From Hetaerina americana (lineage: Eukaryota > Arthropoda > Insecta > Odonata > Calopterygidae), in assembly GCA_022747635.1 (NCBI GenBank), contig JAKTNV010000003.1, positions 33,883,199 through 33,947,198 on the forward strand: 64,000 nt of DNA, written 5' to 3'. The position numbers and the translations under genes are program-made. Positions 12,315 through 23,984 of this stretch are shown piece after piece (positions within the stretch are counted from its first letter, which is position 1; each line of letters opens with the position of its first letter). The notes below the pieces were generated by a model. That model was not told the DNA's origin. It saw nothing but the letters and a program-made list of their open reading frames with translations, and searched no databases.

Positions 12315-12400
12315 CGAGACGTTTCAGAGGGGCGTCTAAAAGCTTAAGTGTATAGGTAAGAACAGAGGGGATGATGGCGATGCACGACGAGAGGGGAAAT
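12315..12400 (+). repeat. Left arm of long inverted repeat
   Basis: Bases 12334-12378 (45 bases, containing AAGCTTAAGTGTATAGGTAA) are a perfect reverse complement of 13028-13072. Weaker matches extend to both sides (GAGACGTT outside; a GCACGACGAGAG-like stretch inside). The two arms face each other across 649 bases. This could be terminal repeats of a non-autonomous DNA transposon of about 780 bases or a local inverted duplication; no target-site duplication was identified. Confidence 0.75.
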
Positions 12401-12800
12401 GTCACCCCTGGTGTAACACTCTAGCGTAGCAAAATAAAGTGGAATGTTATGCCATTAATACTTGATAGCATAGACAAAACAAGAACGAAGTACATACAGG
12501 ATTCTTCCGAGAAATAGGCTCAATCACTTTCCACAAGCTCGTCTATCTTAAGCAGTGATAGCTTTTGTCTGGCCTAATCGAGGAGATGCTCTCCACATAG
12601 GTGGACTCAAATGAAACTTTCCCGTTAGGATGTTTCCCTCAGAGGAAATTTTTTTGAATAATGAATGTGTATGAAATCGGCATTAACCACATATTTTTTT
12701 GCAGAACTTTCAATCCACAATTAATTAACGCTAACGTATAGGTAGACTTCTGGTCACACGATAAATTGACCCTAGACACAATGTAAATATACTTAAAGCA

Positions 12801-12929
12801 ATATACTTTGTAACTTCCACACAATTGGCCAAATACCCTGTGCCCGGAAAATGTTTGTACCTGATGATGACGCCGTTGCGTTGAAACCGGTAGTACGAAT
12901 AAAAATTGTGTGGAAGTTACAAAGTATAT
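12801..12929. repeat. Foldback repeat 2, 26-base perfect terminal inverted repeats
   Basis: Bases 12801-12826 and 12904-12929 are exact reverse complements (each contains CTTCCACACAATT or its complement). Inside, the right side carries the tail seen in foldback 1: TGATGACGCC, GAAACCGGTAGTACGAATAA and AATTGTGTGG. The left side lacks the matching inner arm and has unrelated sequence. It sits off-centre within the larger inverted repeat 12334-13072, so either it inserted into that element or it forms part of it. Confidence 0.85.
12854..12899 (+). ncRNA. Minimal type I hammerhead-ribozyme-like motif
   Basis: All invariant core parts are present in order. Stem I 5' strand is TTTGTAC (12854-12860), followed by CTGATGA (12861-12867) and one extra T. 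Stem II is GACGC/GCGTT around CGTT (12869-12882). GAA (12883-12885) comes next, then the palindrome ACCGGT (12886-12891) and an A at the cleavage position (12892). The stem I partner GTACGAA (12893-12899) gives seven pairs including one wobble. Stem III is too short to fold alone but is self-complementary between two molecules, the arrangement described for hammerheads of Penelope-like retroelements. The extra base before stem II is unusual. Activity is untested and the retroelement origin is inferred. Confidence 0.5.
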
Positions 12930-13004
12930 TCATTTAAACGAACATGAACCTCCACAAAGTTGAGCCCGAGACCATAGAATTCATACTTAAAGCACTACGA
13001 CTAC

Positions 13005-13085
13005 CATTTCTCTCATCGTTGTGCATTGCCATCATCCCCTCTGTTCTTACCTATACACTTAAGCTTTTAGACTGGAACGTCTCAC
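13005..13085 (-). repeat. Right arm of long inverted repeat
   Basis: This is the inverted partner of the arm at 12315-12400. The 45-base core at 13028-13072 is identical when reverse-complemented, which indicates a recent origin or a structure maintained by gene conversion. Confidence 0.75.
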
Positions 13086-14569
13086 TATAAATAATTATTG
13101 CAGGAGAGCGTCTAAATTCCAATTTCAGCCTATAAGTGACATTTCGCTACTATGAGTCACTGAAACACCAATGTATTGCGAAGACTGTCAAATAGTTTTC
13201 AATTGCACTGAAAGACATATATTTTGGCATGTACTCGTAGATTAGAAATAAAATATCTTTAACATTTTTTAATATTGTGAATCAAAATTAAAGCAATTAA
13301 AATTTTCGTTCAGAATTTTTCGTGATAATTCTGAATGAAGAATTTTATTATTTTCTCCTTCAGTTACCTTTGAGATTTTAAAACTTTATTAAGTTTGACG
13401 CCAGAAATCGCGATTTTTTTCAGTTTTTCAATTAGTTGAAAATAAGATTTTTCCATTTTGATTTCCGCAAATCTCATTTATTTTAATTGCGTCATGCATA
13501 ACAGATTTTTTCATAAGTAGATTAGGAAAAACTTAATTCATTTTATTATAATGAATCGTTAAAACGATTATTTATGGAATTGGTGCTCATTGCTTTCATA
13601 AGAAGATACGATATTTACCTTTTTATTATTATCGTCTCAAATATTTTTACCAAATATCTTTTGGCGTCAAGGAATATTTTTTTTCATTTTCAAAAATATA
13701 CGGCGGCCAGAGGGAGAAATTTTCACCAAATTTTAGCGATAACCTAATTCAAAAAATCACACTGATATGTGATTTAGCATCACTCTACGAGTCACATCAC
13801 TCGTATATATAGTTCGTATTATTCAATTATACAGGAATGATTATATAGTATTCGTTTAAGATTTAATCAATCAATAGACGGAGATACACTCCGTAAAGCA
13901 AGGTCTCAGCTTTTTAAGGTTGATTTATATATTTGAATATTTTTAGGTTAATAAGATATAATTAGCCAATTTAGCAGGCTCTAATTGAAATAAGACGTCT
14001 AATTCAAATAAAATAGGTATATTCTCTGCTTTCGACCAAATTACGTCATCCTCTTTTTTCACGAGTGGACTGGCCACGCAAGTACATACGCATACGCACC
14101 ACGCATGCGAATAGACGCGGTATTTTGTAACAACTTGAACTTTTCCAATCCATTTATGGAAGTAAAAAAGCAAAGTATAATATAAATTGAAATTAAGGAA
14201 GCAAACCTTTCTTTAATGATTAATGTTTGATACACCCTGGCCCAACATACCTCAGTAAGCACAACACGGGATTTCTAAGATCGACTCACCAAAGAAAATG
14301 GCGAGAGTAAAGTCTACAATTCATCATCATTCGCAATACTCACCAGGAAAAAACTCTCAGAAATGCAAGAAAACATTCCTCCACCGGAATATACGAATAC
14401 CACGAAATACTCGCAAATACACGCTACTCGCAAAAAAAAAACTTTCAACCAAGCGAAAAAAGATTAGCAAATATTAACTCGTGGCAATTCCGCACTCCTA
14501 CGCTGCACGCAAGAGAGCAAAGATTGAAGGAGAAGCGTATAGACTTTGTATGGGTCTTGATGGGCGTAC

Positions 14570-14867
14570 CTGGCGATCCGGGTGCGGGAGCAGGAGCGGC
14601 GGAAGCGGCCGCCGAGGCGAGCACCCAGTGGAGCGTGGGCGGAGGGTTTCCGGAGGCGGCGCAGTGGAGGCGCCCGCCGCTTGAGTTGGAGAACTCGAGA
14701 CGTGCTGGGGGTTCGACTGTGAGCTGCGGTCCGCGCCACGAAGACTCATCCACGCCGAAGCCCCCCGACACAGACGATGCCGAGGAGAGGGAGCAGGACA
14801 CACCGCGAAAGCACAGACAGCACAGGAACAGGCAACCTACACAGGGGAGAGAAAGAGAGGGGGGCAT
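14570..14867 (-). CDS. Dscam2: Dscam-family leader-like region and Ig1 N-terminal half (exon)
   Basis: This exon of a Dscam-family receptor joins in phase 1 to 7652-7864. From an ATG at 14867 it reads a plausible signal peptide (MPPSLSLPCVGCLFLCCLCF, then RGVSCS). A linker and the start of Ig1 follow: WRGPQLTVEPPARLEFSNSS, with the first disulfide Cys in LHCAASG and the conserved Trp in PPPTLHW. The exon ends in an Ala/Pro-rich run at CCAG|GTACG (14570/14569). EPP.R.EFSNSSG is a signature of the family's mature N terminus. The start is uncertain: a strong acceptor ends at 14837, so the coding exon may begin at 14836 with the initiator Met in an upstream exon, and the ATG has a weak context. 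Frames on the other strand here are shadows. Confidence 0.85.
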
Positions 14868-14872
14868 TAGTT
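14837..14872 (-). promoter_or_regulatory. Candidate splice acceptor upstream of Ig1 exon
   Basis: On the minus strand, a branch-point-like ACTAAT is followed by an unbroken pyrimidine tract and TGTGTAG, ending at 14837. This is a textbook 3' splice site. If used, it sets the exon start at 14836 in phase 1 and makes the ATG at 14867 intronic. If not used, the same pyrimidine-rich codons encode the first residues of the signal peptide. Confidence 0.55.
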
Positions 14873-17599
14873 GATGGTTTGAGACACAGCAGGAACAGGT
14901 CAATCTTCGCATTCGAATTCGCATAAATAAACATATTCATAAAATCGATGCAGAGTAAAATCTTTGAAATATTCTTTACGGAAGAATGACACATTTGACG
15001 TGGTGAGGAAGTTATCAAAAGTACATCGAAACCGATGAAAATGGCTTCCGAATCACGAGACACAATCTCGATAATTGCCAAATTTTCAAGAAAAAACTCT
15101 AGAAATTGACATTTCAGAGAAAGAACTAGTACATTTTATAGGAGTTAGCCGAAAAAAAAGACAAATGTGGTCTCTGCCACGGGTAATTCGCCAAAGATGA
15201 TTATGTCTTTGGTTGAAATGAACAATTTTCCTCGAAGAACATTATCGAATTTCAGATCGAATAAATTCTATTTCAACGAAGGTAGAGCGTAAGATATTCC
15301 CTCAGGGTGGAAATACTTCGAGTTTACTTATTTTGCATAATTTTTCCCCTAATGAACTCGTATATGAAAATTATGGGGAGGGTTTGGACATTTCCTACTA
15401 AATATCGAACAGGTTGTGACGTCCTGAGTAAATAATTGAGATTGTCCAGTATTTCAAAGGAAATCTTTTTGAAAATAATATTTCGGCAGGTTTATCTCAT
15501 TATGTTTCGCTTTTATGGAGAGTGAGGAACGATTTCTGACTAGCGGGATTAAAATTAAGAAAGAAATTTCAAAGTCTTGGTACACAATTCATCACAAGGA
15601 ATGTTGGATTAAAAGAGTTATCATTTATTAATTACGTTTTTCCGGCTGATTTGTACACGTACAGTATACATTGGGAAAAAATTTAAAAGATCACAGATTT
15701 CGTGTGCATAAATTATTTTAAACTCATTACTTGAAGCGTATGTACTTGCTGCGTAACGTCCACAATTTTGTTTGACCACAGAACCCGTTAACCAGGCTGT
15801 TGGCAGTAATTCTCTTCATCGGTGTAAGGGGACACGTAGGTAAAAGAACAATGAATGGAATTTTAACGAATGTGGTTATCAAATCAAATTTGGTAACTTG
15901 CTATTCAATTAGAGAAGCAGCGAAGCCAAAGTAGTCACATGTACTTGCTTGCAGCTTCTGCAAGTTTACTATTAATTAATTTTTATGTTTGTTCACAATC
16001 TAATTTTGCCACTGCAGCACTGTAAATACTTATCCATCAAAGAACGAGGACGAGGATACCTGAGCTATGAATGGAAAGTAGAAGGGTCAAAAATTTTAGC
16101 AATTAAAATTCTCCAAGAAGTATTTCACAAGATTTAAAGTGGGTATCGTGATTTATTTTGATCTATACACCCTGCGGTCATAAAAATAGCACTCTTTTTT
16201 TAGTATACCCTTGTTAATTACTTGCACAACCATTAACAAAATCTATCAGTTCCCGACCCTAATCCTCCAACAGGGTGCATTCCAAAAGTAAAGCTTTCAT
16301 TTTAAAAAGCAATTTGTTGACCACATTTGCACTAACACTTAAAATTCTTCAAATCTGTCCTGATGACCTTGTCGAAATAATCAGCTTTATTTTCAATACG
16401 TTGCAAAAGTTCACTTAAAATTTCCACTCGGTTGGTCTTTCGTGACACGGTCGGCGAGCAGAGGTCTACAATAACTCGAGTACTGCCACTTTCACAGCTT
16501 GGAGAGCACTGAGACTGATTTCGCGGCAAAGCTCAGCGTTTGCCCCAACTATACCAAGTGATTTGATTCCACTCCAAACAATAGAAGCGGCGCGGGAAGT
16601 TCAATTGCATTACTTTTGGAACACACCATTTATACCGCTGGTACCTTCATTCCTAAGGTACATTTGATTGTCCTGTTTCAGTAATCTCTTCATGTATTTT
16701 TTTGACTAAATTATGTCTTTGTACTCCTCCCTTTCAACTTTCTTTCTTTGTTTTTCTTCAACTTCGAACTTTTCTTCAACTCTACGCTCTTCATAGTCCC
16801 TCTGTAATAGTTTCTTAGTTTAATCTGCAGCCAGTTTATTTTTACTACGTTTTTATTTTTATCTAGCCTCATTTCTGTAGAAAAGCATTAATAATAAATA
16901 TTTATGCCTTCACAAGGTTACTCCTTCCTGCTTAGATAGTCGAAATATTTCAATCATCATAAATAACTTTAAAAACTAGCAATTAGTGAAATAGGAAACA
17001 TGGACAGAATGTAAGAATTTTTGGGCACCAATCTATTATTTATTAAGCCTCCTGAAAAACATGATATCGAACAATATAACTCTCACACTTGCTGTTGATG
17101 ACTTTTTTTAGGTTATCTCTAATGCGAAAATGGAGGAAGGGAGAAGAAGACAGATAAAACCCGTCACACAATAAATAAATAAATAAATATATGAACTCCG
17201 ATATGTACGAGGCGGTATAACTTGATAAGCAAATAAAGAAGATGTGGATATCAGTCCCTATAGAGAAGAAACGCGAGGCTTAATAAACCTAAGGTAATAA
17301 TCAGACACAGAATTAAATAAAATACTTTTTACACAAGATTAAGGAATTTTACACACACTTTAATTGTTAGATTTTCGCTGCTTTTGCAATAAGATAAACG
17401 GCGATGAAAAAAGCAAAAGGCAAGCATCAGAGTGCGAGAGAAGAAGGCTGTCTTCCCAAAGAAATAATAACTTAAGTCATATATTATTACGATAGGCATA
17501 TAAGGCGGTTCCTTGATACTTATCCCTGGAGTAGATTCATAAGAATATGTGACTAGGAAGATAGAAGCAGCAATGAAAATACGATAAGCAGAGATGGTG
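14873..17599. other. Non-coding stretch upstream of the Ig1 exon
   Basis: This is 5' flank or a 5' intron of the minus-strand gene. It is AT-rich. A short AAAT-type simple repeat lies at about 17170-17190. No TATA-type promoter or further exon could be supported. Confidence 0.35.
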
Positions 17600-17995
17600 C
17601 AATAGAATAATAATTGAAATGGAATGAACTAACAGTTTATCTAATTAAGAAGAACCTATTTCGAAGATTGAGTAGAAACAGAAGACAATGGAAGATTGAT
17701 GATGATTGGGAGATTGATTATAGCAGCCTACGGAAGATGAACGTGAAGGAGAAGGAAGCAAATTAATTGGACATGTCCTGAGGCACAATAGTCAGCTTGA
17801 AGGCCATAATTCAGGTTACCACAGAAGGAATGAACTAAGGAGGAAGGCCAAGGATGAATTACGAGAAGCAAGTGATGGAAGACACCAGCACAAGAAAATG
17901 TAAAGAACTATAAAGTGATTGAAAAGTAGCATATATTTGAAGAGAGGCTAAAATCAGTTCTCGGATTGATAAGCCCTGATGATGCGATGTAATTT
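17600..17995 (+). mobile_element. 3' end of a decayed LINE
   Basis: A GA-rich stretch of frame-broken coding sequence includes LIGHVLRHNSQLEG at about 17758-17800. This resembles the (I/V)GH(V/I)LRH(N/S)..L..I.EG motif near the C terminus of many LINE polyproteins. It is followed by a basic, Glu-rich tail and a decayed C terminus. The reverse-transcriptase core is missing or unrecognisable. It is a different and older copy than the LINE at 34.2-36.26 kb. Boundaries are approximate. Confidence 0.5.
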
Positions 17996-18779
17996 TCAGA
18001 TCTCGTACACTGTATTTTATGGTCCAGCCAATTCGGTCATTTAAATCAGTTAGTGGAATCTACCGTATCAGCAGCAACTAAATTAACAAAAAACTGTGAA
18101 GAGCCAAACATACAGAAATTTGTATAATTTGTAGAAATTTATTTAGTGACATGTACACGTCATTTAAATTTACATTCTTAGCGTATATACTTATATAAAT
18201 TTAATATGAGAATATTATGTAAATATTACAGGGGATAATGTTAGGATAACCATTTTGCTTATCGCTCTCTTAATGCTCTCAACATTTCTCTCCGAACCAG
18301 AGGGACTAGGAATTAATATTCACCGAAAACATTCAACCTAAAATACTTTAATTTATTATTTTGAGCGCAAAATTATCCGTTTAATTAATGCGATGAAAGC
18401 GTGCTGAAATATAAAAGTATTCCAAAGCTCGGCAATAAATCTGCTTGAAACTCAGAGTTCTTGTCAGAATTTCATTTGAAGCGTTTTAAATAAGCATAAA
18501 TCTGTCAATAAATTCATGCAAGTTGTTCTCTCATTAAAACGGAAAACTCAAAAAAATATTTTATGTTCATTCACTACTGTCGTTTGTTTGCCAAAGTTTT
18601 GCCCTTTTTATAGAGAACTTTCGTGACTTATTCGCCCTGCACAGAACTCACGATTTTATTTTAATACTATGAACGCGTTTAACATTCAGTAATCATGCAT
18701 GCAACTCGGGCGTAATTAATTCAATTTATACCCGTTCCGGAGGTAGGCACAATTAAAAGAGAGTACACGCACATTACGG
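17996..18779. other. AT-rich non-coding stretch
   Basis: Nothing recognisable was found beyond AT-rich sequence with short poly-A/T runs. Confidence 0.35.
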
Positions 18780-19760
18780 TAATGGTCACATCACATCTGC
18801 ATCGCCATAAATTCATGAGAGCCCGAGCCACACACGCATTAGCGTGCGCCGGGAGACACGCAAGGAGTCTCACCAACTCCCAGCTAGTCGGGGAGAGGGA
18901 TTGAGGGAGAGGCACGGGTGCCCTGCCGCCCAAGCGCTATGACCCCGGGGGTACCCTTTTTTCGGTCCCTATTTCCCTCCCTCCTTGCCCCATTCAACCC
19001 GTCATGCACTCGTCCCGTCCGACGCTGTTTACGTCTCCACTCGTTAAAGGAGCTCGCCTCATTGTCGTCTTCCCTCCCCTCTTACGTTCCGCCCCCGATT
19101 ACTACCTCCCTTTCCTTGACACGCGGGGCTGGGGAAGGGAGGGACGCTGAGGGATGGGGAAGGAGGTGGTTCAGCGGACGTGGGAGCGCCCCAGGGTCGC
19201 GTGACCGTGTGGCCGATGTCGAATTTCAGCCCGAGGGTGTGGTGGTGGTGTAAAAGGACGGGCCCTGCCCGTCGTCCCTCCCCCAATCTCTCCACTTATT
19301 CCATCCCCTAACTCCTCCCCCCCCTCACAACCCCCACCCCCACTCGCAATTTGCAACCCTTCCTGGCGCCAGGCTCGTCGCTTTCACCTCCCCTCCTCTC
19401 CCCCGCCCACCGCCAGCCAATGCCGCCGGCCGATCTATCTCCTCGCCGTCTAACCCTTTCGCTCCGCGGCGAGGGGAGAGGGGGCAAAACGGAAGAGCTG
19501 GGCGTGCGGGGGGATCCCAAAGGATTCGTCCCGAAGTCCGCAGCCATAACCGGTCCCGTGGTGCCCACTGCCGCCCGCGCACGCGGCACAGCTCCCCACG
19601 GTGGCGATAATCCGTCGACGGCACCACCAACCGCCGGGGTGAAACTTAAATCCCTTCCCCTTTAGTTTAAAACTGATGCGGTCGGTCGGGGCACCACTCG
19701 ACACGCCGACGGGCGGGAGAATTTTGTAGGCCCGCTCGCTCACGCGAAAACAAATGTGAG
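18780..19760. promoter_or_regulatory. GC/CpG-rich island, possible promoter region
   Basis: About 1 kb of clearly higher GC and CpG content stands out from AT-rich surroundings, with C-rich runs on the plus strand. It lies 4 kb upstream of the Dscam-like Ig1 exon in gene orientation, so it is a candidate promoter or 5' exon. No core-promoter element, donor site or homologous coding segment was identified. The several frames here on both strands are Pro/Arg/Gly-rich and look like compositional artefacts. Confidence 0.3.
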
Positions 19761-21380
19761 CTGGAAGCGTTCCAGTACGGCGACCGATAAGATGAAATCC
19801 TGTCCGTCAGATAAAAATAAAAAATATATAAATATACATGCACATATATAATACATACATACACACGTATCTAGTGTGTGTGCGATGATGTTGTTATAGT
19901 TGGATACAAAAAAAATACCCATCGAGGCTTAACAATGAAATGTGGTGGGACATGATGAAAATAAAAACGTTTTTATCTGTCACTCGTGCCGTCGCATTAA
20001 ATGATGGCACTGTCTGTTGCGCATTGTGCCGATAAAGCTCGCATTTCTCATCGCATGGCAGAATCAGATGTGATCCACTGATGCTTGATTCGCCCGCCTG
20101 CGCAAAAATTAAAATTTTAATTTTTGAAGACACGCAAATGGTTACTCGTTTTCAAAAATGAACGACAGTCGTATAATCCTTTGTGATTACCATCGGAACA
20201 GTGTTCCCTTTCTCTTTGATTGCTCTCACCCCACCCCCACCTCCGCCCGCATAAGAGTTGTAAAAATCGGATTCCGTAATTGAGATTAATGTCAACGTAA
20301 TCACAATCATACAGCTATACTCATGTCAGCAGAAATCGAATGAAACCTGCCAATTCATTATATCAATGGCTTAGTGACGTCGAACCTCAACTGAGATAAC
20401 CCTATTGCTACTTTTCTCCCACTTAGCATGCCATTAACGTTGCATTTTTCTTAAACCTTTAAAATAGAGAAGCTACTAATTAATCTGTCAAATGCGGATT
20501 AAATAAATATAAGTCATCATCATGTCGAATATTCGCATTATACATTAAAATGAATAATACTAATCAACGTACTAGGTCATAATTTGACTATATTTGCAGG
20601 AGTAGGTAGACGAGAGGTAATTGAAGGATAACATAAAATTATAATGGTATGAATACTTTACTCAAATGGTCATTGGTACTGTCAAAATATCAATATTTCT
20701 GAAGTTAATTCAGTTTATAATAGCAAAAATTAGATTAAAACTGCAATTATGTTGGCAATATTTGTACTATTCGTTAACTGGCTACCGATGTGTCATTCCA
20801 CATTTCATCGCCGTTCAGCGGCTTAGATAATTTATTCGTCGAAGTATGTCAAAATGTATAAAATGAAATTAATAATTATTAAGTGCCTCATTATAATATT
20901 AATATTTTCTATAAATATGGCAAAATAAGGAGTTAAAAACGGCCTTTTTTACTGTTTACTATCATTTTATTTCATTGAAATACTTCATGAACTCTGTGCG
21001 TTATTCAAATAAATAAATTAGACAAAATATAATAAAAATATGCAAAATTCATCATTAAAAGCTAGAGGAAGTAAAGATATTCCAGTTTTCAGACAAAATG
21101 AAAAAAATGAAACTTTCAAGCATTTTAAGTAAAGGAAGCGATGAGACTTTAAAAGCTTCATCAATATTCCATCGTGAGGGACGAGGGAGTATTATTAAAT
21201 TTTCAATCCTTGAAATTCATTTAAGATTTCCTCACTGAACCGAGCGATAAATTTTCTCTCAACACGTTTCCAGATATTTTTTCTCTCTATTTTTTAATTG
21301 ATAAAAATTCATCAAATATTAATTAATATTATCAATTTGAATGATATTAAGATGTACGCCATTTAAGCCGTGAAAGTAAA
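19761..21380. other. Non-coding stretch with TA/CA-rich tract
   Basis: A TA/CA-rich low-complexity tract lies at about 19815-19885. The rest is AT-rich, without recognisable genes or repeats. Confidence 0.35.
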
Positions 21381-21548
21381 ATGGCAGATTTAATTAACAC
21401 TCTAGAATCAGATGATGAGCTCTCCACTCCCAAAGAGAAGAAAATGGGTGGGATCAATCTAAATTTCTACTCTGAATGTCGCATAACTTCACCAGCTCTT
21501 GGAGATAGAAGTCTACAGAGCAATAAACAAAATACCTTCACATTTTGA
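21381..21548 (+). CDS. Small open frame of 55 residues, function unknown
   Basis: An ATG in a favourable context (AAAATGG) opens a 56-codon frame beginning MADLINTLESDDELSTPKEK and ending in a stop at 21546-21548. The composition is less biased than that of the low-complexity frames around it, with an acidic N terminus and a lysine patch. The start loosely recalls the N terminus of DDX27-type RNA helicases, but the resemblance is too short to call. It could be a micropeptide, a first coding exon, a processed-pseudogene scrap or chance. There is no polypyrimidine acceptor or obvious donor to decide. Confidence 0.2.
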   Translation: MADLINTLESDDELSTPKEKKMGGINLNFYSECRITSPALGDRSLQSNKQNTFTF

Positions 21549-23984
21549 AAGAAGCAAACAAATAAATAAGATAGCATTTGCTATGTAGCCGATTGCGTGA
21601 GAGAAAACGGTGACCAGAGTCCAGCGCTCAAACTCTCCCAGACGTCTAGGAAGAAGTTCTATCAACGTCGTAACGTAGAGATTTTCTCCAGAAAAAAAAA
21701 TTCTCCCAAGGAATGAATTTTAAAAAAGCATTAATACTTATCAAGTGACGTTTGGTTCACAGATAGACATTTTAGCAGCCAAAGTAAATTAATATTTTCG
21801 TAAAATGTTGACAATGCGAAAGTAGTGCTCCACGAGGAAAACGAATTTTTAGCAATGGTACGCTATTAAGTGTCTCATTTGTTCAAGTTGTCATCTGCTA
21901 TGTCAGTATGGTTTCAACTGGATAAGTTGGGCTTAGGTAATATTTCCTTCGACCAAAGATTCACCAAAGTATTGATTGATGGTTAGGAAAACTTCCCATG
22001 GAAAAACATGAAATATTGAGTACAGCTTTCGCGGATGTTACAAAGTTAAAGCGGATGCTCTCTCACGCGTTGGTGCATAATAACGAGGCAATGATGGGTG
22101 GTAATGAATGAAAAATTACCACATATGCACTTAGTGGGGAATATGCAGTGGAAGTAGGCAACATTTTTAATCTACATATTCCTGACTTGGCATACATTTG
22201 CGCAGCTCATATCTATCCTGCAGTCATTTGTGGCAAACTATCTGTATATTTCCTTTGTTTTTATGAATAAATGCAGAGAAATTTTGAAACATGATGTGTA
22301 TCCTTTTTAATGCGATGGTGGGGGTCCCTGACGGTGTAAGTAATGAACTGAGGGTGTGTCAATAGGCAACTCCAAGATTAACTTTTGTGCTCCTCATTTC
22401 CCCCTATTTACTTTTCCTCTCTCTTAATAGAGGAAGCAATTGTTAGAGAGCCTTGAGCACTCATTATCTTCGCCTATCACTGTGGTCAAAAATAGCAATA
22501 GAAATAAATGGTAACAACTATTAATTACAGTTGGTTTACATGGTTTCTTATTGCCACTAAAGGTGGCAAATATTCGCGACAAAAATGCAAAGTTTAGTCG
22601 AACACCAAAAGCTTATGAAAGCAATACGAATGACTAAAAGTATCATCGATAGAAAAAATTAAAAGGTCAATTTAGTCTTAAACACTGAATGAGGAATTAT
22701 TGATAAAGTTATAATAATACAATGTTAATGACTGTTTCTCGCTTTACAATTCAAATCTTAGGTAATAAGTAAAAAAATCACTTAAGGACTTCATAAAGTA
22801 ACGGTTAATAACTCATGATGGTGAACTGGTAACTTATTGTATCATAATAGGCTAATAATGATCAATGACAGTAGTTCCACAAATATTCCTGGACTAAAAG
22901 TTTAGTGGCGTAAGTTAAACCACTAATTATTCTAAAATTACATTTTTTCCGTTCAAAAAATACAACATTTATCAAAACGAATCGTATTATGCATACATTC
23001 ATTGCCAAGTTTAACTTTACAGAGAAAATATGAGATCATAGAAAATATGGTAAATTAATAAATCAATTTTCCATTATTTCAATATGCGATAAAGATGTTA
23101 TATCTTACATATGCAAAAAAGAGCAAGGTTTGGGGGGCTTCAACTATCCAAAAAGCCATCTTTGCTCTATTCACGCTCAATAAATCCCATGAGGAAGCAC
23201 GCTATCACTTTGGACTGGGCAGGAAACAGTGGTTATCGCGCCTCTACAGTGCAGCCGAGCAGGTGAGTTAAGCTTCCACATCATAATAGATAAAGTGGGA
23301 TGCATACGCCTGGCACATAATTACTCCAGCGACAACTCTCACCCCAATGGCTTGCAAAAGCAGCCCGTTTACTCCAGGAAAAATGGGTCTAGGGTACTGG
23401 AAAATTATTTACTTCCAGGCACACGACCGTTACAAGGGCAGAGAATAATTTGACCAGGGTGATGTTAAACATACTGTCGCAGTATATTTCCGCGTTAGAT
23501 ATTAACACCCATCAGCTAGAGAAATAAACGACCACTGAGTTCAGGAAAATCGGTACTACAGCCACATTGTGCATTCCATCCAGATTAAGGAAATTTATGA
23601 AACTTAGTTCCTTATCGAATATGTACCAAACGATATTTTTAGTGCTATTTATTTGATAGACTGACACAGGATGGAGGCTTTAATTTAATAAGAATCTAAA
23701 TATTTTATAAATAAGAATTACATAAAGTTCTAATAATATGTTATACGTAAAATAAATATTATTGTTCATTGTTTACTTAACTATGCATTCCATAGTAGTA
23801 TTAAATTATACCCATGATAGATGGAGTATTTTTTTATTCTGAAATGGTGAAACATGGTGCATAATCCCCCGCGTATTAAAACTAATTAGTAATCCTAAAA
23901 CTTGAGTAATCAGTCAAAGGTCGGTTTGGTAGGTGAGCGAATAGGTCACCTTGTAATAAGCTATATAGTATACGGAATGTGGCA
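21549..23984. other. Non-coding stretch, no gene supported
   Basis: This stretch is AT-rich. A good splice-donor-like CAG|GTGAGT occurs at about 23266-23273 on the plus strand, but the sequence before it encodes nothing recognisable. No other feature is supported. Confidence 0.35.

Larger units (their letters stand above)
7865..14569 (-). other. Dscam-like intron between the two Ig1 exons
   Basis: This 6.7 kb phase 1 intron runs from the donor G|GTACG at 14570/14569 to the TTCCAG acceptor at about 7870-7865 on the minus strand. It splits the first Ig domain between its two cysteines. It contains a SINE (9307-9600), a mariner relic (11003-11381), and a long inverted repeat enclosing foldback 2 (12334-13072). 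No other exon or RNA gene was recognised in it. Its extent assumes no skipped exon between the two. Confidence 0.8.

Noticed and set aside
23190..23273. Plus-strand exon ending at CAG|GTGAGT
   Set aside because: The donor is good but the sequence before it shows no acceptor, domain or similarity. Single donor-like sites are expected by chance in 64 kb.
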